DNA of 64,000 nt from NCBI GenBank assembly GCA_030248195.1, contig JASAND010030254.1, positions 1-64,000 of the forward strand, written 5' to 3'. Below are positions 20,816 to 33,500 of the stretch, piece by piece. Each line of letters begins with the position of its first letter. The first letter of the stretch is position 1. The notes under the pieces are model-generated. The model did no database searches and was not told where the DNA came from. It saw nothing but the letters and a program-made list of their open reading frames with translations. This stretch comes from Trissonchulus latispiculum. Lineage: Eukaryota; Nematoda; Enoplea; Enoplida; Ironidae. Made by a program: the position numbers and the translations under genes.

Positions 20816-21340
20816 AATAAAAATGCTCCTCCGGAGCATGAAAAAGTAATATGGGTAGTTGTGAGGTTGTAAAATCAAGAGATCAGGACACTCTCCGACG
20901 ATCTTCCATTTCTATTCAACCGTTAGCGTTACAATCATAGCTTTGGTTCTTTCTAGTTGCTTGTCGTAGTCCAGCACAACGAAATTATATACTATATAGT
21001 TTACGTATATATAACTGCTGGAATTGTATATAATTATTGACTGACATTAATTGCTTTGTATATGGCAATCGCCATGACGAAGCGTGAAAGCCCGCGAATA
21101 TGGGTTGCTCGGCGAAGCTGTGCCCATATTAATTCGCCCACAACCTAGTCCTCTTCTTTTTTTGAACCTAGCCCCATATTAAGCATTTTTAAGACTAGTC
21201 CTCTCTTGATTTTACAACCTCACAACTACCCATATTACTTTTTCATGCTCCGGAGGAGCATTTTTATTACTTGTCCTTCTGTCATTTTAAAGGTTCCCTT
21301 TCTAGCAGTGAGCTGACGCAGATAAGGAGCTTGAAAAATG
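20816..21340. repeat. Penelope-associated terminal repeat, copy 2
   Basis: 20816-20880 (CAAGTAATAAAAATGCTCC onward) recurs inverted at 21210-21275 of the same copy, and the whole matches 12880-13350. It flanks the 5' side of the minus-strand RT frame. Confidence 0.7.
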
Positions 21341-21379
21341 CAATAGGCAGGGCAAATGTGAGCAAATGGTCTTTCATTT

Positions 21380-21910
21380 GTTTACCAAACTTGACCACTT
21401 TTGAAGACTTTCATTTTTGACCCACACCGGACCCACTGTGGGTGGGGCACCCACCCACAGGTCGGTGGGGCCACTTTTTGTGGGTGGCATAATGACAAAA
21501 GTTGATCGCCTCGCCAAGGGCTTTCATTTGATGCCAAACTTGAACACTTTTGAAGACTTTCATTTTTGACCCACACCGGACCCACTGTGGGTGGGGCACC
21601 CACCCACAGGTCGGTGGGGCCACTTTTTGGAGGTGGTATAATGACAAAAGTTGATCGCCTCACTAAGGCCTTTCATTTGACACCAAACTTGACCACTTTT
21701 GAAGACTTTCATTTTTGACCCACACCGGACCCACTGTGGGTGGGGCACCCACCCACAGGTCGGTGGGGCCACTTTTTGTGGGTGGCATAATGACAAAAGT
21801 TGATCGCCTCGCCAAGGGCTTTCATTTGATACCAAACTTGACCACTTTTGAAGACTTTCATTTTTGACCCACACCGGGCCCACTGTGGGTGGGCGCTGTG
21901 GGTCAGGGGT
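21380..21910. repeat. 149-bp tandem array (about 3.5 units)
   Basis: GTCGGTGGGG starts at 21461, 21610 and 21759. Units contain GACCCACACCGGACCCACTG, GGCACCCACCCACAGG and CATAATGACAAAAGTTGATCG. Long open frames across it are a by-product of a period that is not a multiple of three combined with low stop content. Confidence 0.93.
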
Positions 21911-22641
21911 CACATCCACCGACCTCAGCAGTATGCTCATAGTTTTCAGCGACCCCGATTTACTATATATGGGTACCACCCCAAGGCCGAAAAACGCCAT
22001 TTTTAGTGACTTTTAGGCCATTTCTCGTAAAAGTGGGACTTAACTTTTCGCCAAAACAGGTGAAAAAATGCAAAGTTTGGGCCCATCTCCTGAAAGCTAC
22101 AGAGCGAAATTAAAAAATCCCCCTCGTTACATTCCGCGCATAGTCCGAAATATTCAAATAAAATAAACCAAACCGATCTAGCTGCTAGCCTGTGAAAAAA
22201 AGTCGATCACAACCGAAGTGCCAAAATAGCGAAAGTCCGACTTTGGGGCCTTGGCACAGAGCCAAAATTGGCCAGGTGCCAAAATGACCAAAAAAAGGTT
22301 GCATGGGAGGAGCCTGCCTACCAACATATAATAGTAGTATAGGACCAAAATGCCCATATCGTTCCAACACTGCGCTGACATAAGCACTTCCGAAAAGCGT
22401 TATTAACCGAGAAAAAAAACAAACGCACGGTAACTCCCGCCTAGTGCAAAATTTCGAAGTTCGGAATTTTAACCAAAAGTATGGTGGTACTTGTAGTACT
22501 GCTCGAGTACTTTACGATGGTAACATTTTTACCCCTCCCAGACCTCTAATTAGCTGGCACCAGGCCAACACTGTCTCCAGGGTGCCGCGCAGACGCCTTT
22601 ACACCCATATTATGTAGGGGCGCTATCGCGCCCCTACATAA
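21911..22641. repeat. long module ending in a palindrome, copy 2
   Basis: Matches 14871-15572 closely along its length. It ends in a 32-base hairpin (22610-22641) with 14-base arms and a TATC loop. Confidence 0.9.
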
Positions 22642-22643
22642 TT

Positions 22644-23175
22644 ATCTATTAATGTGTAGGTATTGTTGTTATTAACATTGTCGACCATACCTACCTGTTT
22701 GTAATGTCTTTGTTACAGACCTATGAAGTCTGTTTCATAATAGCTCAACTTAGAAATTCTACTTAGTTCGTTGGCATATACCTTATAGCACGTAAGTTGT
22801 GAGAAATTTCCGTCTATTTCCGGGTAATTAATTGCTTTAAAAGGGAAATCGTCTTTTTTATTATAAATTCTATGAGTAAACTTATCATTGAATACTTTAA
22901 TTGTTAAATCTAACACTTCCGCTACGTATGGACATACATTCATTAAATTCAATTCTAATCCTGGAGGATATATATTTTTATGTTCTGTTTTTATTAGTCC
23001 GTTGTCATTAACAGTTGTTATGTCATCTATATATCTAAATATATTTTGTAAAAGTTCCAATTTTTCTGTATCCATTTTTTGGGTAAGTGTTTTGATATAC
23101 TTAAACTCATACCAAAACAAAACTAAGTTAGCCATGAAAGGTCCGCAACTAGTGCCCATAGGTATACCAATTTTT
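22644..23175 (-). pseudogene. Penelope-like reverse transcriptase fragment, second family member
   Basis: Minus-strand frame starting near 23175 with PMGTSCGPFMANLVLFWYEF, then IFRYIDDITTVND, YPPGLELN and KKDDFPFKAINYP, ending at 22713. It is related to the element at 18-21 kb but clearly different at the residue level. It is bounded by copy 2 and copy 3 of the long module, both in the same orientation, as expected if these modules are its LTR-like ends. Confidence 0.82.
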
Positions 23176-23670
23176 TTGTCTGCTCATCGTTTTCAGCGTC
23201 CCTGATTTACTATATATGGGCACCACCCCAAGGCCGAAAAACGCCATTTTTAGTGACTTTTAGGCCATTTCTAGTAAAAGTGGGACAGAAACTTTTCGCC
23301 AAAACAGGTGAAAAATGCAAAGTTTGGGCCCATCTCCTGAAAGCTAGGGAGCAAAATTAAAAAATCCAAGCATTGGACCAAAATGCCCATATCGTTCCAA
23401 CACTTCGCCAGAAAATGCACTTCCAATAAGCGTTATTAACCGAGAAAAAAACCGCACGGTAACTCTCGCCTAGTGCAAAATTTCGATGTTCCGAATTTTA
23501 ACCAAAAGTATGGTGGTACTTGTAGTACTACTCGAGTACTTTACGATGGTAACATTTTTATCCCTCCCGAACCTCTAATTAGCTGGCACCAGGCCAACAC
23601 GGTCTCCAGAGGGCCGCGCAGACGCCTTTACACCCATATTATGTAGGGGCGCTATCGCGCCCCTACATAA
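23176..23670. repeat. long module ending in a palindrome, copy 3 (internally deleted)
   Basis: Starts GCTCATCGTTTTCAGCG like the others and loses about 230 bases after AAAAAATCC near 23365. It ends in the same 32-base hairpin at 23639-23670. Confidence 0.9.
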
Positions 23671-23733
23671 TTTCTGGAGCAGTCAAAATTTTTTCGTCCG
23701 GATTTTAAAAATTTTCGAATTTTAAAAATAAAA

Positions 23734-23943
23734 ATGTTCTTCCAATGCCAATACCCACAAGATGGCTATCATTCGAAAGTTCTTAACAACTTGAACGACT
23801 TTGTAACACCAACGAAAATACGACGACCAGCACCCAGAAAATGTGCCCACTTTCCAGAAATCACGAAACGCTCGCTAGCAACAGTTCAACCCGTTAGTTT
23901 GGCTTATACGGTTAACCAAAACAACACAAGTGATGTCCTATGA
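23734..23943 (+). CDS. orphan open frame beside the TopBP1-like gene
   Basis: A 69-codon frame with ordinary, protein-like composition (FVTPTKIRRPAPRKCAHFPE), placed between the last palindrome module and the last visible TopBP1-like exon, but on the opposite strand. It may be an exon of an inverted piece of that gene, an exon of another gene, or chance. I do not recognise it. Confidence 0.2.
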   Translation: MFFQCQYPQDGYHSKVLNNLNDFVTPTKIRRPAPRKCAHFPEITKRSLATVQPVSLAYTVNQNNTSDVL

Positions 23944-24023
23944 GCACAAACTTTCATTTGAGCAAAATGTAATGCAATCTAAATCTATGATCTCCGTAGT
24001 TTGATGCAGCTCACTATACGCAC

Positions 24024-24158
24024 CCAGCATTTACAATTGGGACTTTCCATCGCAGTGCGGCGTCGTATTTGGAACCTTCAGGTACGCCCAAAATCAGATG
24101 AGTACTCTTCAAGTATCCACGTTTCCGATCAACCACACGAGCAAAGTTATCCTGACAT
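24024..24158 (-). CDS. TOPBP1: TopBP1-like exon 15 (BRCT5), last in window
   Basis: Encodes RKRGYLKSTHLILGVPEGSK then RWKVPIVNAG, ending at a GTGCGT donor in phase 2. No continuation is found before the repeat block at 23670. Confidence 0.88.
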
Positions 24159-27100
24159 CTAAAACAGAAAAACTTACTTCGAGAAATGAATTAACTCAAC
24201 AGGAGTTTTTAAATGAAAAGACTTCCCGAAAATGACCTCCGTTGCGAAATTGTCTTCCTCCACCCCGAAGTCGCTCCTCTTCTCCGGAGATTTTTTGACA
24301 GCCCAAATTTTAGCCAATCTATTTTCAGCCAATTATAAAAAGATACGGGCCAATTAGAAGAAAACACAGCAGTGCATCTCATTCCTAGCAATTTTATCAA
24401 ATCACCGCTATTCAGACTGTGGCAGGATAACCTGACTTTCATTCATCAGGTGGCTTTACCCATCAAAATTTAGCTTACGTCGCTCCCAGATACTTAATCA
24501 AATCGGCACAGGCAGAGCGAACAGCACCTTCAATCTGACTGACAGTGATCACGAGACCCTGAAAAGGCCTCACTTTAGTCAACGCAGGGACAATGGGCTG
24601 ATAGAAGGGAGAAGAAGCAACCGCCAACAATTCTTCGGCTTCCAAGCAATCTTTCTGGAAAATCAATAGCTCACAATTCAATACTGTTTGAAAAATACTC
24701 CAGACAAAAATAATTTATCCAGTAAACGGAACAAATCCAACTCCTAAGCACATAAATTTAAAGATAATTGAGTTTTCCGATGTTGACACAAAATCACTTT
24801 AATTTCGCACTACGTGCATAATGCGTGCGTAGCATACATAATTTTGTAGATAAATGTACAATGTTGCGTTCATAATCTGAAAAAGTTCAAATATTAAGAT
24901 CTTACAATCCAGACATCCGTTACTATTGTTGCGGTGTGACTGGTGCGATCAGAATAAACACTGTCACAAATCAGAGGCAGCACGCAATGTGAACAGCCCT
25001 GTGTAGAAGAAAGCACAGTGCCTGTAATGTAACAAACTCTAAACAGTAAAATAGCACAATGGTAATGCAAAAACAATACGTATGTAATTAAAGCGATTAA
25101 AATTTTTGGTATCTTTTCTACAATATCCCCGCAGCACAAATGAAGTAACGACTCAGCCAAATTTCTTAATACTTTGCTTACTGGATGTCTCCTGATTTAA
25201 TGTGAAACAATTTCAAAAATTTAAAATTTTAAAAAATTGTAAATGTTTTAATTTTTGAAGTTTTTCTACGTTCGTCAGGTAGAATCGAACACGCTGATCA
25301 TTTTTCATCATTGCAGTAATGCATTCTCCGTTCGCTACAGCAGCTTAAAGTTTGGAGATCAAAGACAAACGCCGCCTAACCAGCAATTTAATTAAAAAGG
25401 CGGTCTTTTCCTTTGAACTCCAAACTGAAAATTTTTCACATTTTTGTAATCAGGAGACATCCAGTAACCTACCTTCAAAGTATTAAGAAAATTGTCTGAC
25501 TCGTTAACTTTATTTGAGCTGGGGGATCTTGTGGAAAAAATCCAATTTTTGATTGTCCAGATTCAACAAATTGATTATATACGTATACAATATAATTAGA
25601 CAAATTACAGACATATTGGATGAAGAAACTATTAACGCAAATCAAAACTGTATCTTTTACCGCCATTCTGTTCTATCAGCACTGACAGCTCCTGTTCGGC
25701 GTCCTCACAGAATCCATCAGTGCAGAACTTCAAATTACTGAAAAGGGTGGTTATAGTGGAGCCTTCTGCCGAAGTAGCTGAAACAGGATTTAGAGTTTCT
25801 CCGGTCTGCGGATGGGTCGTTGATGATGCTGACGGTTCTGCTAAAAACAAAAAAGATAAAGACCATCAACAAAAGCAAAAAGGAGAAAAGATTGAACAAC
25901 GAATAATGCAGAGTTTTCTTGGCCCTATCTTTTACAGACTAAACGGATTAAACTTTAGCAAATCCAGCAAGCTAAACGAATTGAATAATTAAATTTAATT
26001 TTTGTAGTTTCGTTCAGTATATAGGTGGCACGGTCTTTAAGGGCAGCGAAGCACTTTTTATACCCAAATAACAGGGGGGCGTATCCTTCTATACGCCTTC
26101 TATAACAGGGCCCTATGTCTATTAGCTTCTTTTAGCCTATAATATAGGGCTTATTAAAATCTTACAAAGCCTTTGTTCACCGTTCGGATCACGGTTAATG
26201 CCGTCCTCTTCTAGCTGGTCAGCTGTTACTTCAGATGCTGGCTGCGGCTGATAATCAGGCCCTATGGAATGACCTTCAACCAGACGGGATCTAAACACAC
26301 GATATAAAGCCATTGTGTTTTCGTGTTTCTATTGAGTTTTTTCTATATTAAAGTTCATATTCATTTAAGTTTTGAATTTAACACATATTTTTAAGAAAAA
26401 CACCCTTTCCTTGTTATGTTCTTGTGTCTTTTGTACAACCCTATTATATATTATTTACTCTGTGGTGAATTTCCTTCAAATTGAACACTTCCAAAATTTA
26501 AACTTGATTTCAAATAGCAGTTGAGTTAAAATCATGAAAAATAGATTTTCTGAAAAAGCACATTATCTTCTTAGAAAAACACACTGAAAAGCACATGTAA
26601 AATTTTGAAACAATTTAGTAAAAAGTTTCATAGAGCTAGAAGCTGCCGTACACGGACTAGGATAACCTTATTCCATACAGAATAAAATCTTGGGATAAAC
26701 TAATTAGTAATCAGCAAACAAACTAACATTAACTTTTTTGGTTGCGTCAGGATAATTTCAAAGAATAATGGGAACGGAATTCAAAAAAACGCAGAAACCG
26801 CTTGGCTAATACTGTAACCAAGATTAATAAACCTGCCAACGAAAGGTAACCTTTTAGAGGGAGGTTCGGCTTCCATGGCATAGTCCAGTTCCAATTGCCT
26901 GCATCCTTTCTGAAATGACACAATCAGCCACTGGGAAGTGACCACTTGGGCTTTCATTCCAGTGGCACCTGCAGCCAACTCTTTCACTTGACCAGACCAT
27001 TCCTTTGCCACAATGTGAGTGGCTTTCTGATTATACTTTTGGATGAGAATGCCACCCGTGGCACGAATGACACGACCCAGCTTTGATGTTTCTCTCTCTA

Positions 27101-27557
27101 AAAGAAGGTTTTCTCATACACAGGCAATAACAATTTTCATGATGACAGCTTTGAGTTGAGTTTTAATCAAAGGACAAAACCTCTACTATAGGATAATCAT
27201 AAATCCTTCCTACATCAATTATACAACAGAAAAACACTTATACGAGAAGTCATCTAGGACATGACATGTGCTTAAACAACGCCAACTAAATAGAAAACCG
27301 TCTACAAAATCATTCACATCAAACAAGCGCAAATTCGAACCATCAAATCCACACAGGTAAATAACACAGCCTTCAAGGCAGTCTCCAGCAGTGGTCATGG
27401 TAAGATCCAAGTCTTGAACTGAAGTAGCTGCAGCAGGTATAGGAGCTAGACGTTTACTGGTCCCTCCATCACTACGAACGGGAGCATTGGAAACGCTGAA
27501 AGGTTGACTATCGTTCGTGAGATCAATTACTCCATTGTGATTTGAACTTCTATTCAC

Positions 27558-27588
<31 letters not shown>

Positions 27589-30500
27589 GAAGAACGAACT
27601 GTGGCTTTCTTGCCGATGCCATATGAGGATTGACAAGTAGGTCTGAAAAAAATGAACGCTCACTGCTGTATTCTCTGAAGTTAGACACCAAATTGTATGA
27701 ACCCCGATAGTGAAAACCTGTATAAAAGCGTTGTTTCACCAGTCCCGCGCAAAAAAACCGCTGCTTTTCGTAGATTCTCTCATGCAGTGTCCCATTTCCT
27801 GACACATTTCCTAAACTGGCTTTCTCCTACAGGGGGTTGGGGGTGGGTGGGGGTCCACCCCCCAGAATCGTCCCCCCCTCCAAGATTAGAGCCTGCCGCC
27901 CCCAGATTTCAAAAGTCAACTGAAAAGTAAGGTTTTGACGGTAAGTTGTCAAAAAGTCTTAAGGTGGTGGTATCCTTTTGTGCAGTGCTTTTGTGGCGAT
28001 TCTTTAAAAAGCTATAACTTTCGCAATTTCGGGAGTTGAAAAGAGCTTTATACGTCGTTTTAAAGCTTAATCAGGCCATTCATATGAGCTTACGAAACTA
28101 GCAAAGCTATTAAAAAAAGTAGCAAACATTTCCTGACATAAAGGCTAAATATAGACCAAAAATTTTTGAACATCGATCTTTCAAAACTGCTGAACCAGAC
28201 AAAATTTCTTTTTGCGCTATCATACAGAGGACATATGGGCCGAGGGACGTTTTTTGGGGTTTTGCTCAGTATCACTTAAAGGATTGATAAAATTCGCAAA
28301 ATGCACGGTTGCACTAAATTTTTAAACTTTGCACTAAATGTTCTCGAAACTGGGAACGTTTTAGCCAAAACGTTTTAGCCCTCCGCAATAGTAGGAATTT
28401 CCATTTTCCCGAAAATCTCCGGAATCTGTACAGTAGTTTTTGAGAAATCTGTGTTTAAAACAAAATAACCGCAGTTTAGCCAAAATGGTTTTCCGGCCAA
28501 ATCTCTAGCTGAAAGCAATAAAGTCCGGCTAGTACGGATTCATAAAATGTGCATTTGGACGTTGTATTGATTGAGTATAAACAGAACAACATTGTTCGCA
28601 AGGTTTGGCAGTAATTTCGAAAAAACTTATTTCCTCGAAAATGGCCATTTTTGACCCTTAAAATGGTTTTTTCTTATACTGACTTAACCACTGGAGATAG
28701 CTCAAAGGTTGTAAAAGCAAAAATGTTCATTTTTGTGTCCTCTTTCCAGCCATATCAACCAATCCCGTGTCTGGTCTACCTACTGGAAGCCTAAGGCCAA
28801 AAACCAAAACTTTCTTATCTTTTGGCCTAAAAATCCGGGACTGGTCCCAGAATGTTAAAGAGCACAAAAATAGGTTATTTAGCAAGTTTTAGCTATTTAT
28901 GTAAAGGATTAAAGTCGTTTGAGTAAAAAATACCAGAAAGGAAACCAGCACCTTAAGCTTAAAATTAGATTAAAAAGGGCATAATTTTTAGCTCAGCAGA
29001 AAAAATAGCTTTTGTTGAGTATTTTTCGCAAAATCCCTCAGAAATCTGTGCCCCTTTTCCAGACCTGGGGGGACCTTCAGAAATTTTTGCCTAGGAAAAA
29101 GCCCGCTAAGTCGGGGAGAGGGACGCAAAGAAATCACCTTCCCCCACAATCCAAAAGTGACCGAAAAAACATGATTCTGAGGGTAAGTTTTCAAATGTGT
29201 AGGTCTTCTTAGCATTTTAAACTAAAATTTAAGTAAAAATTATTCTATTTTTAACTCAGCATCGAAAAATAGCAGTTTTAATTTTCACAAAAATTCCACC
29301 CACACTTCTCCCATCAAAAGTGCTGGCCTAGGAAAAGCAAGATTCCTTGCTGTTAACACAGAAAAAGGCTCCCAACCAAACTGCCACTATTTTGTCTTCC
29401 GTTTTCTAAAATGGAAAAAGCGAACAGTACGTAATGATGACATCGGAACTTAGAATTACGGTTCAAGTCTTTGTTTGGTCTGTTGTCGGGTTGATCTGTT
29501 ACTGGTCATTACGGTATCGTCCACATGAGTTAAATCGTCTCCAAAGTGACCTGCTTCTGACAGAACAGTTGCATTAGGAGGACCTCCTGGAATTGCGCTT
29601 ATATCGACGTCCAGGTCTCTTCCTGCAATATAAAATCATAAAACAATACAACACCACTGGAAAAAGCTATAGCAAAATCAGCGAGGAGAGAACCTAACTC
29701 GTACACAATGCAAAGCTTACTTACTGTAAAGTACGACCGGAAAGCAGTCGAGTAGAACCAATTCCGATGTTTCGGACATGCATAATAATGTTATTTGTTT
29801 TCAAGAGAAGTTTCTTATTCAAAGCAGAAGGAACCTCTTTCTTTTAAGTTTGATGATACGCGAGTTATTCTTTCTTGTTTATCAATCCATGCAGAACAGA
29901 GATCGCAAAAAGTATCGTGCATTCGAATCCAGCCGGATTCCGGAGGTCCCAATTTTTCGGGTTTTCGGAGATCACGACTACTTTCTTTTTTCTTCCTTCT
30001 TCAATCGGAATCAACGTTGTTTATGTCAAAAACAATTGCTCCGTACTTGCATGTTCAGCCGAGTTAGGTGTGGAAACAGTCCTCAAATCTGACTGGGCAG
30101 TGATTTGAAAATCATGAGGATCGGCACAATAACCAAGCTTCAGACTGTTGTCGATCCAAGCTTCACTGACACAAACAATGCTCCATTCAAGGGCTTTCCG
30201 GTATTTTTCGGCTAAAATAAAACAACATAACATGTACAAGCATAAGAAATGATACTTCAAAAGTCAATTTTTTGAACAAGCCATAAACAAAACAACGCTT
30301 TAGTCACGTGTGCTGCAGTGGCAATATTCCATCTAGCTTTGGAAAAAATGCAGTTATGTTATGTATCTAAGTTCATACTTAGATTCGTCAGCTATCTGGG
30401 GACTACTTTCGTTATATCGCCAATACAAAATCGACACAATACCAAAGCGGAAGAAGTTACCAGCCTAAACCATCTAGCTGCATGGTTCTGTCTCTCCGCT

Positions 30501-33500
30501 ATCTGCTCATGCAAAGTACAATGGACACCTCCAGCAGCATGAGCGCTCTCCCGCAGAAAGGGGAGCATACACTGTTAATGACTTACTTGCTGTAGAATTA
30601 GTAACCAAATGTGTGCAATGTCCTTGACGCATTTCTCCAGAATAGGATCCGCCTGAAGTTTAGAAAAAGAAGGCACAATCTAGGGACTAGCAATTTGTAG
30701 AGAATTTTAATGATAATGAACTACTACAAACAACTTATCTTTAACAACGCTAGTTTTCTTCTCATTAAGCAAATACATAGCAGCTGTAGTTGTACCACTA
30801 GCTCCACTTGTCGTACAACAAATTATCCACCACCTCCACAATGGGCTTTTTACCGTTGCTGTTTACGGTATCCTCTATCCTTTTTCTGTCTTCCAAATCA
30901 GGCAGTCCAGAAACGCATATTGTTAGGCCTGCAAAGATAGGACACCGGTGTCTTTGTACGAAGTCCGTTTCGGTAGCTCGAAAATCTGGGGCTAATTGGC
31001 ATTCATCCCAAGCAGATTGAATCCAAGCAGGTAATACTAAGGTCATTCCGGCCTTTGCAGCAGCCTAAAAGGAAAAAGCAGCACCAACGCCCATACAAAA
31101 ATGGCTTTATAATCGAAGCAAAAAATGAAATAACGATCATGACTACAAGTCTGAACAAAAATGTGTGCACAAACAGTGGTCATTAATAACAAAATGTTTG
31201 TACACACATCTTTCGGTAGAGCTAAATTGCCGTGTGCGAATGTGCAAAGATCGTTTTTGCATTACCAAATTAGTGAAACCGTTAATACCATGTATTTATT
31301 GGAGCCAACATTTGGTGTAATCAAATGAGTGGCAGTCTGTGTCAAATTCTTGGAATATTCTCCGCCCATCCAAACCACTAATTGATGAAGCTGATCCTGA
31401 CAAAAATAATAAACGGTAAAGTGGATATAAAGTAAGAACACAGCAAAAAGTTCTTAAATACAATGCTTTTAGTCAAAAATACGTTTTGCAATATTAGGCC
31501 GACCCATTTCATATGTTGTACAGCAAACAGCCAAATCATAGTTTTATGCAATTACAATTAAAATAACAGAAACTGAACTCATGAGACATTTGGTTGTACT
31601 ACAAACAAATGCAAACGGCTGAAGTACATAATCTCAATTCAAAATATACCCGTTCTGTTTTGGGAATTGTGGAACAAACAGCAACAACACCTTCCATTGC
31701 TTTTGAATAGACTGGGTGCTTTACTTTGGGTAACGTCTAAAACGATTAAAAATACAGTAGGTTTAATCACAGGTAGTCTATTCTAATCTTAAAACTCAAG
31801 CATGTTGTACGACGTTACAGTATGACTGTGCATTTCAATTCTCTCTGAATAAAGTAAGTTTTCAGTAAGCGCCAGGTGCGAAGCCAGGGGTCGACGTTAT
31901 CAAGCATCTCAACCCGGGTTGAGATTGGGTTGAAATCTTCGACCTCGGTGTTATTAAAACGGGGTTGAACATGAATCTCATTGAATGGATGAATCTCAAC
32001 CCTTCTCATATAGGACGGTTGAGATTTCAACCCTTTGCTGAAATATACATCCAGTTCCAGTGGATCCCTGGACACGTTGGACTTCCTGGCAACGAAGAAA
32101 CCGACTGCCTAACCAAGGCTGGGTGCGGTTGCCCCCAAATCAATGCTCCTAGACCTGAACGCTGCCAAATCGTTAATCTACCCTCGTATCAAATATACCT
32201 GGGTCTCAACTATTGAACACAGCAGAACGCGTAACATCTTGGGGTCCAGTTCCTCAAGAAGTCGAACTGGGCTTTCACCTGAAAGACCGGATTGCCCTAT
32301 CCCAACTCAGGACTGGCAAGTCCTTCCTCTTGGCCAAATATGGACACTTGATCAACCCTATCACCCAGGCCACCCCCATTTGCTCCCACTGTCGTGAGGA
32401 AGAGAAGGACCTTGAGCAACTACTGCTCCGCTGCCCAAGACATTTATCCCAACGGGTCCGGCCCCTTGGACTGTCCCCAGACCTTTCGATCCTACGGTTG
32501 GCCCCTGGGTCGGTGCTGAGCTATCTTCGAGAAAGTGGCCCGATCCAATGATCACTCCACCGTTTATGGAAAACCACAACGACCTCCAAAGAAACAACAA
32601 CAATAAATTTCAACCCGGGTTGAGATAACACCGAGCCACAGCTTCGTTCTTGTTTCACCAGTTTACTATAGCTAATGAACGACACTCAACTACTGTAACT
32701 AATATAGCTTTAATCAAATCAATCAAAGAATCAATCGATCAATCAATCATATTTGTAATTTATATTTAATTTTAGATTAATTAACGGAATAAATTATCAA
32801 ATTAAAAAACGCTAATGTTTAAAAGCATGAAAAACAAAATAACAGTTTCCATATTAATTTGTTGCGTGGGCATTGCATCCCTGCAACGACCTTATTCTTC
32901 AAACAAGCCAACTTTGTTAGTCGTGGTTGAAAACTGGTTCGAAAACGGGGTTGAGATCGCGGTTGAAGCAAGTCAACCCGGATTAAGCTAACCCAACCCC
33001 AAAAAAGTTTGATAACATTGGGTTGAGCGTCGGGGTTTAGCCAGCCCCGAAATTTTAGCGTTGAACCAAAAATGGGTTCAACCCGTGTTAAACTCAAGCC
33101 GAGTTTGACAGCATTGGCCCCATGACGAAGCAGAGGGGGATCAGAGGCAAAAGAATAGTTTGACGTCTAATAGTATTTTCCTATTGTTAACATTGTCCAA
33201 CAGTTGTACAAACACGCAGTAGTTTGAACTGTCTGAATTGACGAATTCAGGAAAAGCCGGGTGGAGCATTTGTCTGCTTGTACCTCGGAAAGGGGAAGGG
33301 ATATATGCGAATTCCCCGCTGCTGCCAACTGAACTGCGACAGCGAAATGAAAACAATGAAAAGAATAGAGAACTTACTACACATGATAAAACACACGGTG
33401 GCCCATATATCCTAAATATCAAAAGTGATACACCAAAAATTGAAAGCAATCTATATATACCCACACACACAATACATATACGTACATACATATATACACA

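Noticed and set aside
21382..22000. Overlapping open frames of 90-146 codons with repeated PTCGWVPH
   Set aside because: They only follow the 149-bp tandem array and have no non-repetitive content.
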